This document shows positions 1 through 5,965 of a stretch of DNA of 6,460 bases, in pieces. The stretch comes from Rohdeia sp044358925 (GTDB lineage Bacteria > Planctomycetota > UBA1135 > GCA-002686595), in contig JBIKNC010000243.1 in the NCBI GenBank assembly GCA_044358925.1, positions 1-6,460 of the forward strand, read 5' to 3'. The position numbers were made by a program, and so were the translations under genes. Below the pieces are notes generated by a model that saw nothing but the letters and a program-made list of their open reading frames with translations, did not search any database and was not told the DNA's origin. How positions within the stretch are numbered: the stretch's first letter is position 1; every line of letters starts with the position of its first letter.

Positions 1-66
1 AGCGCTCTCCTCGACCCTCTGGGCCGCGCTGCGCATCCTGAGGTTTTTTGCTACGGCACCGTATTC
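1..66 (+). terminator. Left-edge non-coding stretch with a possible weak terminator
   Basis: No gene can be supported here. One plus-strand frame ends at a TGA at 39-41, so the last codons of a truncated upstream gene are possible but unproven. A run of six T (44-49) follows a weak CCTC (15-18)/GAGG (40-43) pairing with a GC-rich interior. This would fit a poor intrinsic terminator for transcription arriving from the left. A short palindrome (TACGG-CA-CCGTA, 52-63) lies between the T run and the end of the minus-strand gene. Its loop is too tight to be a convincing hairpin. Confidence 0.22.
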
Positions 67-504
67 TCAGCCGGACACGGGCTTGAAGCGCGCGCCGCTC
101 GCGACGAGTTCGCGCTCCGCACCCTCGCCTTCGATGCGCGCCTGCACGACGACCTTGCCGCCGGCGCCGTCCTTCGGCAGGTGGTACTTCGAACCGTCGG
201 CGTTCTCGAAGTGCACGCGCACCGACGCGCCGCCGCTCGACAGGTCGAGCCAGCAACCCGACGCCTGACACACCTTCACCACGTCGCCCTCGACGACGAC
301 CACGTCGCCGGCCGGGCGCGCGAGGGCCTCGGCCAGCGGCTGCGGGGCGGCGGCATCGAACGCCGCGCCGTGGATCTGCCAGCCGTCCTGGACGACGACG
401 GGTGCGGCCGAGGGGCTCTCGCTCGAGCTGCACGACGTCGTCGTGAGCGCCGCGCCGAGACTCGTGAAGAGGAGGAGGGACGTGGTCGCGATGGTGCGTT
501 GCAT
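67..504 (-). CDS. DUF4920 domain protein, predicted secreted lipoprotein
   Basis: This 145-aa exported protein carries a DUF4920-type domain. Residues 1-24 form a signal peptide: a short basic start (MQR), a hydrophobic core (LLLFTSLGAAL) and a T-T-S before Cys25, so lipid attachment at Cys25 is likely although -3 is Thr rather than Leu. A Ser/Ala/Pro linker follows. The conserved part, about residues 41-142, contains the hallmark VCQASGCWLDL (C79, C84, W85), then a beta-rich stretch with V-x-V-H-F and Y-H-L-P. DUF4920 proteins have no established function; the Cys pair suggests metal or redox work in the periplasm (inference). The frame is open back to an ATG at 582, but that start would add 26 Ser/Arg-rich residues ahead of the signal peptide and overlap trmL, so the ATG at 502-504 was chosen. 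No clear Shine-Dalgarno precedes it. It diverges from trmL. Confidence 0.83.
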   Translation of the reverse strand: MQRTIATTSLLLFTSLGAALTTTSCSSSESPSAAPVVVQDGWQIHGAAFDAAAPQPLAEALARPAGDVVVVEGDVVKVCQASGCWLDLSSGGASVRVHFENADGSKYHLPKDGAGGKVVVQARIEGEGAERELVASGARFKPVSG

Positions 505-541
505 GGGCGACGACGATAGCGAGCACGAGTAGGATCGGCGC

Positions 542-1099
542 GTGGACGTCGTCCTCGTACAGCCCGAGATCCCGCACAACACCGGTTGTGCCGCGCGCCT
601 CGCCGCGGCGACCGGGGTGACACTGCACCTCGTCGAGCCGCTCGGGTTCAGCCTCGAGGACCGCTACCTGAAGCGCGCGGGGCTCGACTACTGGCCGCTC
701 GTCGACCTCGAGGTGCACCGGGACTTCGACGCACTCGTGGCACGTCTGTCCCGGGACTCGGAGCGTCCGTTCCACGAGCGGATGCGCCCGTTCTCGGCTC
801 GTGGAGGGACGAGCCTGTTCGAGACCCGCTTCCGAGCCGACGACGTGCTCCTGTTCGGTTGCGAGAGCCGCGGGCTCGACCGCGCGCTCGTCGACCGCGC
901 GAGCGCGGGCCCCGTGTACGTCCCCATCAGGCCCGGCGTGCGCAGCCTCAACCTCGCGAACGTCGTCTGCCTCGGTCTGTACACTGCCCTGGTCTCGGCC
1001 GGAGTGCCGCTGCCCGACAACTCCGGTCGCCACGATCCCCATCCGCGGGCGCACGACGACGTGCGGCCGGCGGACGTCGTGCGCCGCCCGGCTCCGTGA
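542..1099 (+). CDS. trmL: tRNA (cytidine/uridine-34 2'-O)-methyltransferase, TrmL family (SPOUT)
   Basis: A 185-aa SPOUT (trefoil-knot) methyltransferase. The family uses S-adenosylmethionine to 2'-O-methylate the wobble nucleotide of certain tRNAs (tRNA-Leu in E. coli) in the cytoplasm. Family signatures appear in order: QPEIPHNTG near the N-terminus (7-15), HLVEPLGFSLED followed by RAGLDYW (29-51), the LLFGCESRGL motif (103-112), and the knot segment IPIRPGVRSLNLANVV (128-142) that binds cofactor. The start is GTG at 542, preceded by AGGA (531-534) at a 7-nt spacing; the first residues (DVVLVQPEIP) match the family's usual start. Residues from about 158 on are a charged His/Asp/Arg/Pro tail beyond the knot, about 25 residues longer than the compact E. 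coli-type enzyme. It is the first gene of the plus-strand run; its stop lies 46 bp before the TPR gene. The family call is very secure; the exact tRNA target is inferred. Confidence 0.95.
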   Translation: MDVVLVQPEIPHNTGCAARLAAATGVTLHLVEPLGFSLEDRYLKRAGLDYWPLVDLEVHRDFDALVARLSRDSERPFHERMRPFSARGGTSLFETRFRADDVLLFGCESRGLDRALVDRASAGPVYVPIRPGVRSLNLANVVCLGLYTALVSAGVPLPDNSGRHDPHPRAHDDVRPADVVRRPAP

Positions 1100-1137
1100 G
1101 GTCCGGCTCGTGTGCGACGCGTCACGCACCGAACCGC

Positions 1138-1143
1138 AAGGAG
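1138..1143 (+). promoter_or_regulatory. Strong Shine-Dalgarno at unusual spacing before the TPR gene
   Basis: AAGGAG lies only 2 nt upstream of the ATG at 1146, closer than the usual 5-9 nt. A rival in-frame GTG at 1110 has GAGG (1098-1101) at a comfortable 8-nt spacing. It would add 12 residues (VCDASRTEPQGV) to the protein. Confidence 0.45.
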
Positions 1144-1145
1144 TC

Positions 1146-2252
1146 ATGGCACACGAGTCTTCACCGCCCGCCGAATGCACCGCCGCGTTCGAACGCGCGA
1201 TGCATTCGGTGCGTGGAGCGGCGCAGCAGAGCCAGGTCCTGCTCGCGGACGGCGTGCGGGTGATGCGCGAGGCGCTCGCGCGCAACGACGGCGATGCGCG
1301 CGTGTGGATCTACCTCGGCGAACTCGAGCTGCAGCGCGGCAAGCCCGCCGCGGCGCTCCCCGCGTTCGAACGAGCGATCGAACTCGACCCGCGCGACGCG
1401 CTCGCCCACAGCGGACTCGCGTACGGTCTCGTCGAACTGCGCCGCGAAGGCGACGCCGAGGAGGCGCTCGCGCGCGCGCTCGAGCGCTTCGAGAGTGCGC
1501 TGCTGCACGGGCAACTCGGCAGCCTGTTGATCGGACAGGGGCGCTACGACGAAGCGGCGGAGCAGGTCGAACTCGGACTCGCGCTCGAGCCCGACAACGA
1601 GGAGTTGCTGCTGCTGCACGCGCGCCACTTGTCGGAGAGTCTCGAGCAGAAGCAGGCGACGCTCGAGCGCGCACTCGCGAGCGACCCGGACTTCGTCGAC
1701 GCCCTCGCCGAACTCGGCGCGTTGTTCCTCGCCATGGACGAGCCCGCGAAAGCGGAGCGCTGCCTCGCGCGCGCGCTCGAACTCGAACCCGAGTGCGTCG
1801 AGGCTCTGCACGAGTCGTGCGCCCTGCGCCTGGCCGACGAGCCGCGCGAAGCGTTGCGCCTCGCGGGGCGGTCACTCGAAGTCGATCCCGAGGATCCGCG
1901 CGGCTGGTCGCTCATGGGCCAGGCGCTGTGGCACCTCGGTCGCAAGGACAAGGCGCACCGCGCGCTCGAACGTGCGTGTGCGATCCGACCGGTGCGCATG
2001 GAAGGCGCGCGCGCGTACTGGCTGCGTGCCTGCCTGTCGGAGGAAGAGGGGCTCCTGCAGCACTCCATCTGGCGCCTCGAAGAAGCGGCACCCTTCGCGC
2101 ACCTGTGGCCGCCGGTCGCTGCGGACCTCGGCCGGCTCTACGCCGAAGTCGGTCGCACGAAGGATGCGCAGCGTTGGCTGCACATCGCACTCGAACACGA
2201 CACGGACGACCGCGCGTCGCGCGAGATCCTGCGGCGACTCGAGCTCTCGTGA
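1146..2252 (+). CDS. Tetratricopeptide (TPR) repeat protein
   Basis: A 368-aa protein made almost wholly of TPR-type helical hairpins. The clearest repeats are at about residues 51-82 (W-x-x-L-G-E-L with A-F-E-R-A-I-E-L-D-P), 119-150 (LGSLLIGQGRYDEAAEQ then LALEPD), 185-216 (LAELGALFLAMDEPAKAERC, ALELEP), 252-282 (GWSLMGQALWHLGRKDKAHRA) and 324-353 (ADLGRLYAEVGRTKDAQRW). More degenerate hairpins fill the gaps. There is no signal peptide or membrane segment, so it is probably a cytoplasmic scaffold for protein contacts; its partner cannot be read from sequence. The residues near 16-46 look like a capping helix pair. The start chosen is ATG 1146 behind AAGGAG; GTG 1110 is a real alternative. 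The stop lies 13 bp before the next gene, implying co-transcription with trmL and the PLP enzyme. Confidence 0.88.
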   Translation: MAHESSPPAECTAAFERAMHSVRGAAQQSQVLLADGVRVMREALARNDGDARVWIYLGELELQRGKPAAALPAFERAIELDPRDALAHSGLAYGLVELRREGDAEEALARALERFESALLHGQLGSLLIGQGRYDEAAEQVELGLALEPDNEELLLLHARHLSESLEQKQATLERALASDPDFVDALAELGALFLAMDEPAKAERCLARALELEPECVEALHESCALRLADEPREALRLAGRSLEVDPEDPRGWSLMGQALWHLGRKDKAHRALERACAIRPVRMEGARAYWLRACLSEEEGLLQHSIWRLEEAAPFAHLWPPVAADLGRLYAEVGRTKDAQRWLHIALEHDTDDRASREILRRLELS

Positions 2253-2256
2253 GGAG
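2251..2256 (+). promoter_or_regulatory. Shine-Dalgarno that sets the GTG start of the PLP enzyme
   Basis: GAGGAG overlaps the TPR gene's TGA stop (2250-2252) and lies 9 nt before the GTG at 2266. The frame is open far upstream inside the TPR gene, so this site is the main reason for placing the start here. Ribosomes finishing the TPR gene would end at this site, so coupling is likely. Confidence 0.6.
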
Positions 2257-2265
2257 CGGCTCTGC

Positions 2266-3459
2266 GTGAGCGGTTCGCAATCGACCAGCACGACGGTGCC
2301 GACCGCGCCGTGGAGCACATCCGCGTACGCACTCGACGCGCGCGACGTCGCCCGCCTGCCGAGTCCGGCGCTGGTCGTGTTCCTCGACCACGTGCGGCGC
2401 AACGTCGACACGGTCGTCGCGCACCTGGGCGGCCGGCCGGAGCGTTGGCGCCCGCACCTCAAGACGACCAAGTCGCCGCGGCTGTGGAGCGAGCTGCTCG
2501 CGCGCGGCGTGCGTGCCTTCAAGTGTGCGACGGTGGGGGAGGCGGCGGCGTTGCTCGCGCTCGCACGTGCGCGCGGCGAGTCGGTCGACCTGCTCGTCGC
2601 GTATCCGCACCACGGTCCGGCGGTGGAGCGACTCGCCGAACTGGCGCGCGAGTTCGCAGAGGCGCGTGTGTCGGTGCTCGTCGAGAGCACCGCCGACGTC
2701 GCACGTTGGCCGGAGCCGCTGGGTTGCTTCGTCGACGTCAATCCCGGCATGGATCGCACGGGTGCGGTCGGTGCGGCCGAGGTGCTCGCGATCGCACGCG
2801 CTGCCGGCGAGCGGTTGCGCGGACTGCACTGGTACGACGGCCAACACACCGAGGCACACGCGGCGGAACGCGAGCGCGCGGCCCACGCCGGCTACCGCAC
2901 GTTCGTCGAACTCGCACTCGAACTGGTGCGGCGCGGCGTGCGCCTGGACGAACTGGTGACGAGCGGTACACCGGCCCTGCGCGCGGCGCTGTCGTTCGCG
3001 CCGTTCGACGCGCTGCACGAGCTGTGGCCGACGGCGCTGCACCGCGTGTCGCCCGGCACCGTCGTGTTGCACGACGTGCGCAGCGAAGAGCTGGATCCGA
3101 CGCTCGGTCTCGTGCCGGCGGCGCTCGTGTTCTCACGAGTCGTGAGCCGGCCGCGGCGCGGGCGCGCGACGTGTGACGCGGGCTCGAAGGCGCTCGGCGC
3201 CGACGCTCACGGGCCGATCGCCGTCGTGCTCGACTGGCCGCGCCTCGTGCCCGCGTCGCCGAGCGAAGAACACCTGCCGCTCGACGCCTCCGATGGCGAC
3301 GGCGAGCTGCCCGCGCGCGGCGCGCCGCTGTGGCTCGTGCCGCGCCACGTCTGCACGACGGTCAACCTCTACGACGAGATCGTGCTCGTCGAGAACGGCC
3401 GCATCGTCGGCCGTGCGCCGGTCAGCGCGCGCGGTCACGCACTGTGGGGCTTGCAGTGA
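2266..3459 (+). CDS. PLP-dependent D-threonine aldolase/D-serine dehydratase family enzyme
   Basis: A 397-aa fold-type III (alanine-racemase-like) PLP enzyme. The barrel domain starts near residue 30 with L-P-S-P-A-L-V-V and carries the cofactor lysine in RPHLKTTK (K66 predicted as the Schiff-base residue), then FKCATVGEAAAL (85-96), VDVNPGMDRTG (156-166) and HWYDGQHT (188-195). The C-terminal beta domain has DAGSKALGAD (304-313) and the metal site PRHVCTT (H361, C363). Family members use a divalent metal beside PLP to cleave or dehydrate D-beta-hydroxy amino acids such as D-threonine or D-serine. The H-x-C pair resembles zinc-dependent D-serine dehydratases; well-studied D-threonine aldolases have H-x-D. 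Where relatives often read KTHK, this protein has KTTK. The substrate therefore stays open. GTG 2266 is supported by GAGGAG. The gene sits 13 bp after the TPR gene, and its stop overlaps the next start as GTGA. Confidence 0.92.
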   Translation: MSGSQSTSTTVPTAPWSTSAYALDARDVARLPSPALVVFLDHVRRNVDTVVAHLGGRPERWRPHLKTTKSPRLWSELLARGVRAFKCATVGEAAALLALARARGESVDLLVAYPHHGPAVERLAELAREFAEARVSVLVESTADVARWPEPLGCFVDVNPGMDRTGAVGAAEVLAIARAAGERLRGLHWYDGQHTEAHAAERERAAHAGYRTFVELALELVRRGVRLDELVTSGTPALRAALSFAPFDALHELWPTALHRVSPGTVVLHDVRSEELDPTLGLVPAALVFSRVVSRPRRGRATCDAGSKALGADAHGPIAVVLDWPRLVPASPSEEHLPLDASDGDGELPARGAPLWLVPRHVCTTVNLYDEIVLVENGRIVGRAPVSARGHALWGLQ

Positions 3460-4970
3460 CGGACGCGAACGCGAGCGACACGACCGCCGGCGACGTGTTC
3501 GGCGCCGACGCACCGCGCCGGCCGCGCAACGGCGACGTGTTCGAGTGCGACGTGTTGCACCTCGACGAGCGCGGCGGCGGACAGGCGCGCGTCGGCGAGT
3601 ACACGATCGCGTTCGAGGGGCGCTCGAGCGGCGCGTTGCCCGGCGCACGTGTGCGCGCCGTCGCGACCGGCCGCAAACGCAGCGTCGTGCGCGCGCGCGT
3701 GGACGAGGTGCTCGTGCCCTCGCCGCACGCGGTGCCTCCGCGCTGCGAACACGTGCGCGACTGCGGCGGGTGTCGCTTCCAGGATCTCGCGTACGAACAC
3801 CAACTCGTCGAACTCGGACGTTCGGCGAGGCTACGTCTCGCGCCGCTCGCTCGATTCGGTTGCGAGCCGGGCGCCGTGATCGGCGCCGCCGAACCCTGGC
3901 GCTATCGCAACAAGATGGACTTCACGTTCGCCTCGCGGCGCTGGCGCGAGGAGAACGACGACGATCGACACCCGGACTTCGCGCTCGGTCTGCACGCGAG
4001 CGGGCACCACGAGAAGGCGCTCGACGTGCGCGCGTGCCATCTGCAACACACCACCGGCGATGCGATCCTGACGGCGGCGCGCGCGCTCGCCCTCGAACAC
4101 GGACTCGCGCCGTGGAACCTCGCGCGGCACGAGGGCTTCCTGCGCCACCTCGTCGTGCGGCGCGCGGTCGCCACCGACGAGTGGCTCGTGTACGTGGTCA
4201 CTTCGAACGACGTCGAGCCGCGCTTCGAGGCCTGGTGGCGCGGCTTGATCGCAGCGGTGCCGCAGATCACGACACTCGTGCACGGCCCGACGGCGCGCCT
4301 CTCCGCCGTGGCACTCGGTGACGAGGACCACGTCCTGTTCGGGCCGGGCTTCGTGCGCGAGCGCCTCGGCGGCGTGGAGTTCCGCGTGTCGGCGCGCTCG
4401 TTCTTCCAGACCAACACCGCGCAGGCGGGGCGTTTGTTGGAAGTCGTGCGCGACTTCGCGAGCGTCGAGCGCGAACAGGGCGGAGTGTTGTGGGACCTGT
4501 ACTGCGGCGCCGGGCTCTTCGCACTGACGCTCGGCGCGCACTTCGATCACACACTCGGCATCGAACTCGTCGAAGCGGCCGTCATCGACGCGCGCGCGAA
4601 CGCGGAGCGTGCGGGGCTCTCGAACGTGCGCTTCGAGGCCGGTGACGCGCTGGACTTCCTCGCGCGCGCCGCGAGCGCGAGTGCCGCGGCAGACGCGTCG
4701 GCGACCGCGAGCCCGCTTCCGCGCCCCGACGTCGCGATCGTCGACCCGCCACGCGCAGGTCTGCATCGCGACGCCGTGCGTGCGCTCGCCGCCGTCGGTC
4801 CGCCGCGCCTCGTGTACGTGTCCTGCAACCTCGACAGCGCCGCTCGCGACCTCGTGCCTCTGCTGGACGGCAGTCTCGGTGCGCCGTACGGACTCGAGCG
4901 AACCGCGCTCGTCGATCTGTTCCCACACACACCGCACCTCGAAGGTGTGTTCGCACTGGTGCGCTCATGA
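3456..4970 (+). CDS. rlmD: 23S rRNA (uracil-C5)-methyltransferase, RlmD/TrmA family
   Basis: A 504-aa S-adenosylmethionine-dependent RNA m5U methyltransferase; RlmD itself methylates U1939 of 23S rRNA. Residues 25-85 look like a TRAM RNA-binding domain. An iron-sulfur site follows: C97-x5-C103-G-G-C106 with the fourth ligand C194 in RACHLQ. The catalytic half has SFFQTN (315-320), the SAM loop DLYCGAGLF (347-355), IVDPPRAGL (428-436), the nucleophile C457 in VYVSCNLDSAARDL and the general base E496 in HLEGVFALV. All key residues are present, so it should be active. It exceeds the ~433-residue E. coli enzyme because of an N-terminal Asp/Ala/Arg lead, an acidic insert (165-170) and an Ala/Ser linker (405-420). 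The start is GTG 3456, overlapping the previous stop, with GGGG (3446-3449) 6 nt before it. RlmC, RlmCD or TrmA specificity cannot be excluded by motif; the Cys spacing favours RlmD. Confidence 0.93.
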   Translation: MTDANASDTTAGDVFGADAPRRPRNGDVFECDVLHLDERGGGQARVGEYTIAFEGRSSGALPGARVRAVATGRKRSVVRARVDEVLVPSPHAVPPRCEHVRDCGGCRFQDLAYEHQLVELGRSARLRLAPLARFGCEPGAVIGAAEPWRYRNKMDFTFASRRWREENDDDRHPDFALGLHASGHHEKALDVRACHLQHTTGDAILTAARALALEHGLAPWNLARHEGFLRHLVVRRAVATDEWLVYVVTSNDVEPRFEAWWRGLIAAVPQITTLVHGPTARLSAVALGDEDHVLFGPGFVRERLGGVEFRVSARSFFQTNTAQAGRLLEVVRDFASVEREQGGVLWDLYCGAGLFALTLGAHFDHTLGIELVEAAVIDARANAERAGLSNVRFEAGDALDFLARAASASAAADASATASPLPRPDVAIVDPPRAGLHRDAVRALAAVGPPRLVYVSCNLDSAARDLVPLLDGSLGAPYGLERTALVDLFPHTPHLEGVFALVRS

Positions 4971-5206
4971 ATCGCCCGCTCCATCACGGCGGCCTGTGCC
5001 AAACGTGTGTGCACGTGCGCACGATCACGTCAGCACGCGGTTCGACGTTCCTGTTGTGCACACGCGCGGCGAGCGATGCACGTTTCGCGAAGTACCCGCC
5101 GCAGCCCGTGTGGGCCTGCCGCGGTCACGAAGAAGCGTCGCCCGACGGTCGGCGCGGGCGGGGCTTGCGCTCGAGCGAGGCGGACGGCGGAACGGCCGGG
5201 ACGTAG
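4967..5206 (+). CDS. Small Cys4 zinc-ribbon-like protein of unknown function
   Basis: A 79-aa protein starting at an ATG that overlaps the RlmD-like stop (ATGA), so translation is probably coupled. Its core, residues 9-54, has four cysteines: GLCQTC (C11, C14), FLLC (C31) and VWACRGHE (C51), plus the stretch DARFAKYPPQPV. I recall small uncharacterised bacterial proteins with this same layout (C-x2-C near the start, LC..A..D.RF.KYP..PV..C.G); I know of no described function or symbol. A single structural zinc is the obvious inference. Residues 53-79 are Gly/Arg/Glu-rich, look unstructured, and lie entirely over the antisense end of the convergent regulator, so this tail is probably not conserved. 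No signal peptide or membrane segment is seen. Membership of the operon suggests an RNA- or translation-related role, but that is only context. Confidence 0.75.
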   Translation: MNRPLHHGGLCQTCVHVRTITSARGSTFLLCTRAASDARFAKYPPQPVWACRGHEEASPDGRRGRGLRSSEADGGTAGT

Positions 5207-5766
5207 GTGAACAGGAACTCGGTGGCGGGCGTCGACTTCTGCGCGCGCTGCTCGGCATCGCACAGGAACTGCGTCAGCTCCTTCAAGCGGGCCGCCAACT
5301 CCGCCAGCTCCTGATCGCCGATGTGGATGCGGATGACGCGGAACTGGAGCCGCGGCGCCACGCCATCCGACCCGAAGCGCGGATCCTCGATGTAACTCAG
5401 CAGCGACCGTTCGAGCGCTCGCAGGTTGTCGTGGATGTGGCGCCCCAACTCGGCGCGGTACGCGGCGTCGTGACCACCTTCGCTGATGAACTGGTTCGAG
5501 ACGAGCGCGTAGACCTTCTCGGGTCGTTTGCCGGTCGGTCGTTCACCGACTTCGCGCACGAAGCCGGCTTCCTCGAGAGCACGCAGGTGGTAGTAGAGCG
5601 TCGCTGCCGGCTTGCCGACGACCTCGGCGACTTCGCGTACGGAAGCCTGTCCGAGTGTCGACAGTGCGTCGACGAACAAGCGTCGGAGCGGCGACGAAAT
5701 GGCGCGAAGTTTGGATCGGTTGTCGATGTGCAAGACAGACTCCTCGTCCTGTGGTTGCAACTTCAT
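5125..5766 (-). CDS. ArsR-type winged-helix transcriptional regulator
   Basis: A 213-aa DNA-binding protein. Residues 17-90 form a winged helix: RSKLRAISSPLRRLFVDAL leads in, VREVAEVVGKPAATLYYHLRALEEAGFV holds the helix-turn-helix with its recognition helix, and the wing is the basic GERPTGKRPEKVYALV. This is the ArsR/HTH_20 architecture. There is no cysteine metal cluster; the only Cys is C169. The second half (about 100-190) is helical with a charged coiled segment (ELAELAARLKELTQFL) and may mediate dimerisation or sensing; its ligand is unknown. The tail is Pro/Arg/Ser-rich and overlaps the convergent small gene by 82 bp. The ATG at 5766 lacks a Shine-Dalgarno. An in-frame TTG at 5733 has GAGGAG 6 nt before it and would give 202 aa starting LHIDNRSKLRAI, closer to where the fold begins. 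Divergent from yqgE across 199 bp, it may control itself and that gene. Confidence 0.88.
   Translation of the reverse strand: MKLQPQDEESVLHIDNRSKLRAISSPLRRLFVDALSTLGQASVREVAEVVGKPAATLYYHLRALEEAGFVREVGERPTGKRPEKVYALVSNQFISEGGHDAAYRAELGRHIHDNLRALERSLLSYIEDPRFGSDGVAPRLQFRVIRIHIGDQELAELAARLKELTQFLCDAEQRAQKSTPATEFLFTYVPAVPPSASLERKPRPRRPSGDASS
5740..5745 (-). promoter_or_regulatory. Shine-Dalgarno supporting an internal TTG start of the regulator
   Basis: On the minus strand GAGGAG lies 6 nt upstream of an in-frame TTG at 5733-5731. The upstream ATG at 5766 has no comparable site. The shorter protein would lose MKLQPQDEESV, which is outside the winged-helix fold. Confidence 0.45.
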
Positions 5767-5965
5767 GTTCTGTCGCCGGATCCCAGCGGAGGGCAGCGGA
5801 CCTCTGGAGTATCCACGGAATCTAAACAGCGCTCGTCAATCGTTGGTTACAGCTATTCTGGGCTTCTCCAGTACCGCCACTTCTCGACTTTTCGAACTTG
5901 GACAGGTCGGGTCGCCGGCTGCATCGGAATCGAGGAGTTCCGACCTCCAGGACACACTCGTGGGC
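5767..5965 (+). promoter_or_regulatory. Divergent intergenic region between regulator and yqgE-family gene
   Basis: This is the largest non-coding gap and less GC-rich than the rest: 23 of 50 bases are G+C in 5811-5860. It must hold the promoters of both flanking genes. On the minus strand TTGACG (5839-5834) resembles a -35 box and GATACT (5813-5808) a -10 box, but the 20-bp gap between them is too wide to be convincing. On the plus strand TATTCT (5854-5859) is a possible -10 box with no good -35 partner. An inverted repeat lies at 5924-5943. Confidence 0.5.
5924..5943. repeat. Perfect 6-bp inverted repeat upstream of the yqgE-family gene
   Basis: TCGGAA (5924-5929) and TTCCGA (5938-5943) are exact reverse complements separated by 8 bp. 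In DNA this could be an operator half-site pair with centres about 14 bp apart; in RNA it could be a small leader hairpin just before the AGGA ribosome site (5949-5952). No second copy was noticed in the window. Confidence 0.4.

Noticed and set aside
52..63. TACGGCACCGTA palindrome as terminator of the DUF4920 gene
   Set aside because: On the minus strand it is followed by A residues rather than T, and the 2-nt loop is sterically poor.
801..1145. Long in-frame extension of the TPR reading frame upstream of 1146
   Set aside because: It lies over trmL in another frame, has Arg/Ser/Ala-rich shadow composition, and the TPR fold begins only after 1146.
1972..2265. Open frame extending the PLP enzyme back into the TPR gene
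   Set aside because: The extension is antithetical in composition (Arg/Ser-rich), and a GTG with a well-spaced GAGGAG at 2251-2256 gives a better start.
1912..3072. Long minus-strand open frames opposite the TPR and PLP genes
   Set aside because: They are Arg/Ala/His-rich mirror frames typical of high-GC coding DNA; no family motif is visible and the plus strand is clearly coding.
3831..4937. Minus-strand 368-codon open frame opposite the RlmD-like gene
   Set aside because: It lies over all catalytic motifs of the methyltransferase and shows no recognisable domain.
5007..5263. Other short frames around the convergent overlap
   Set aside because: They are Arg/Pro-rich and lack motifs; the Cys4 gene and the ArsR-type regulator explain both strands.
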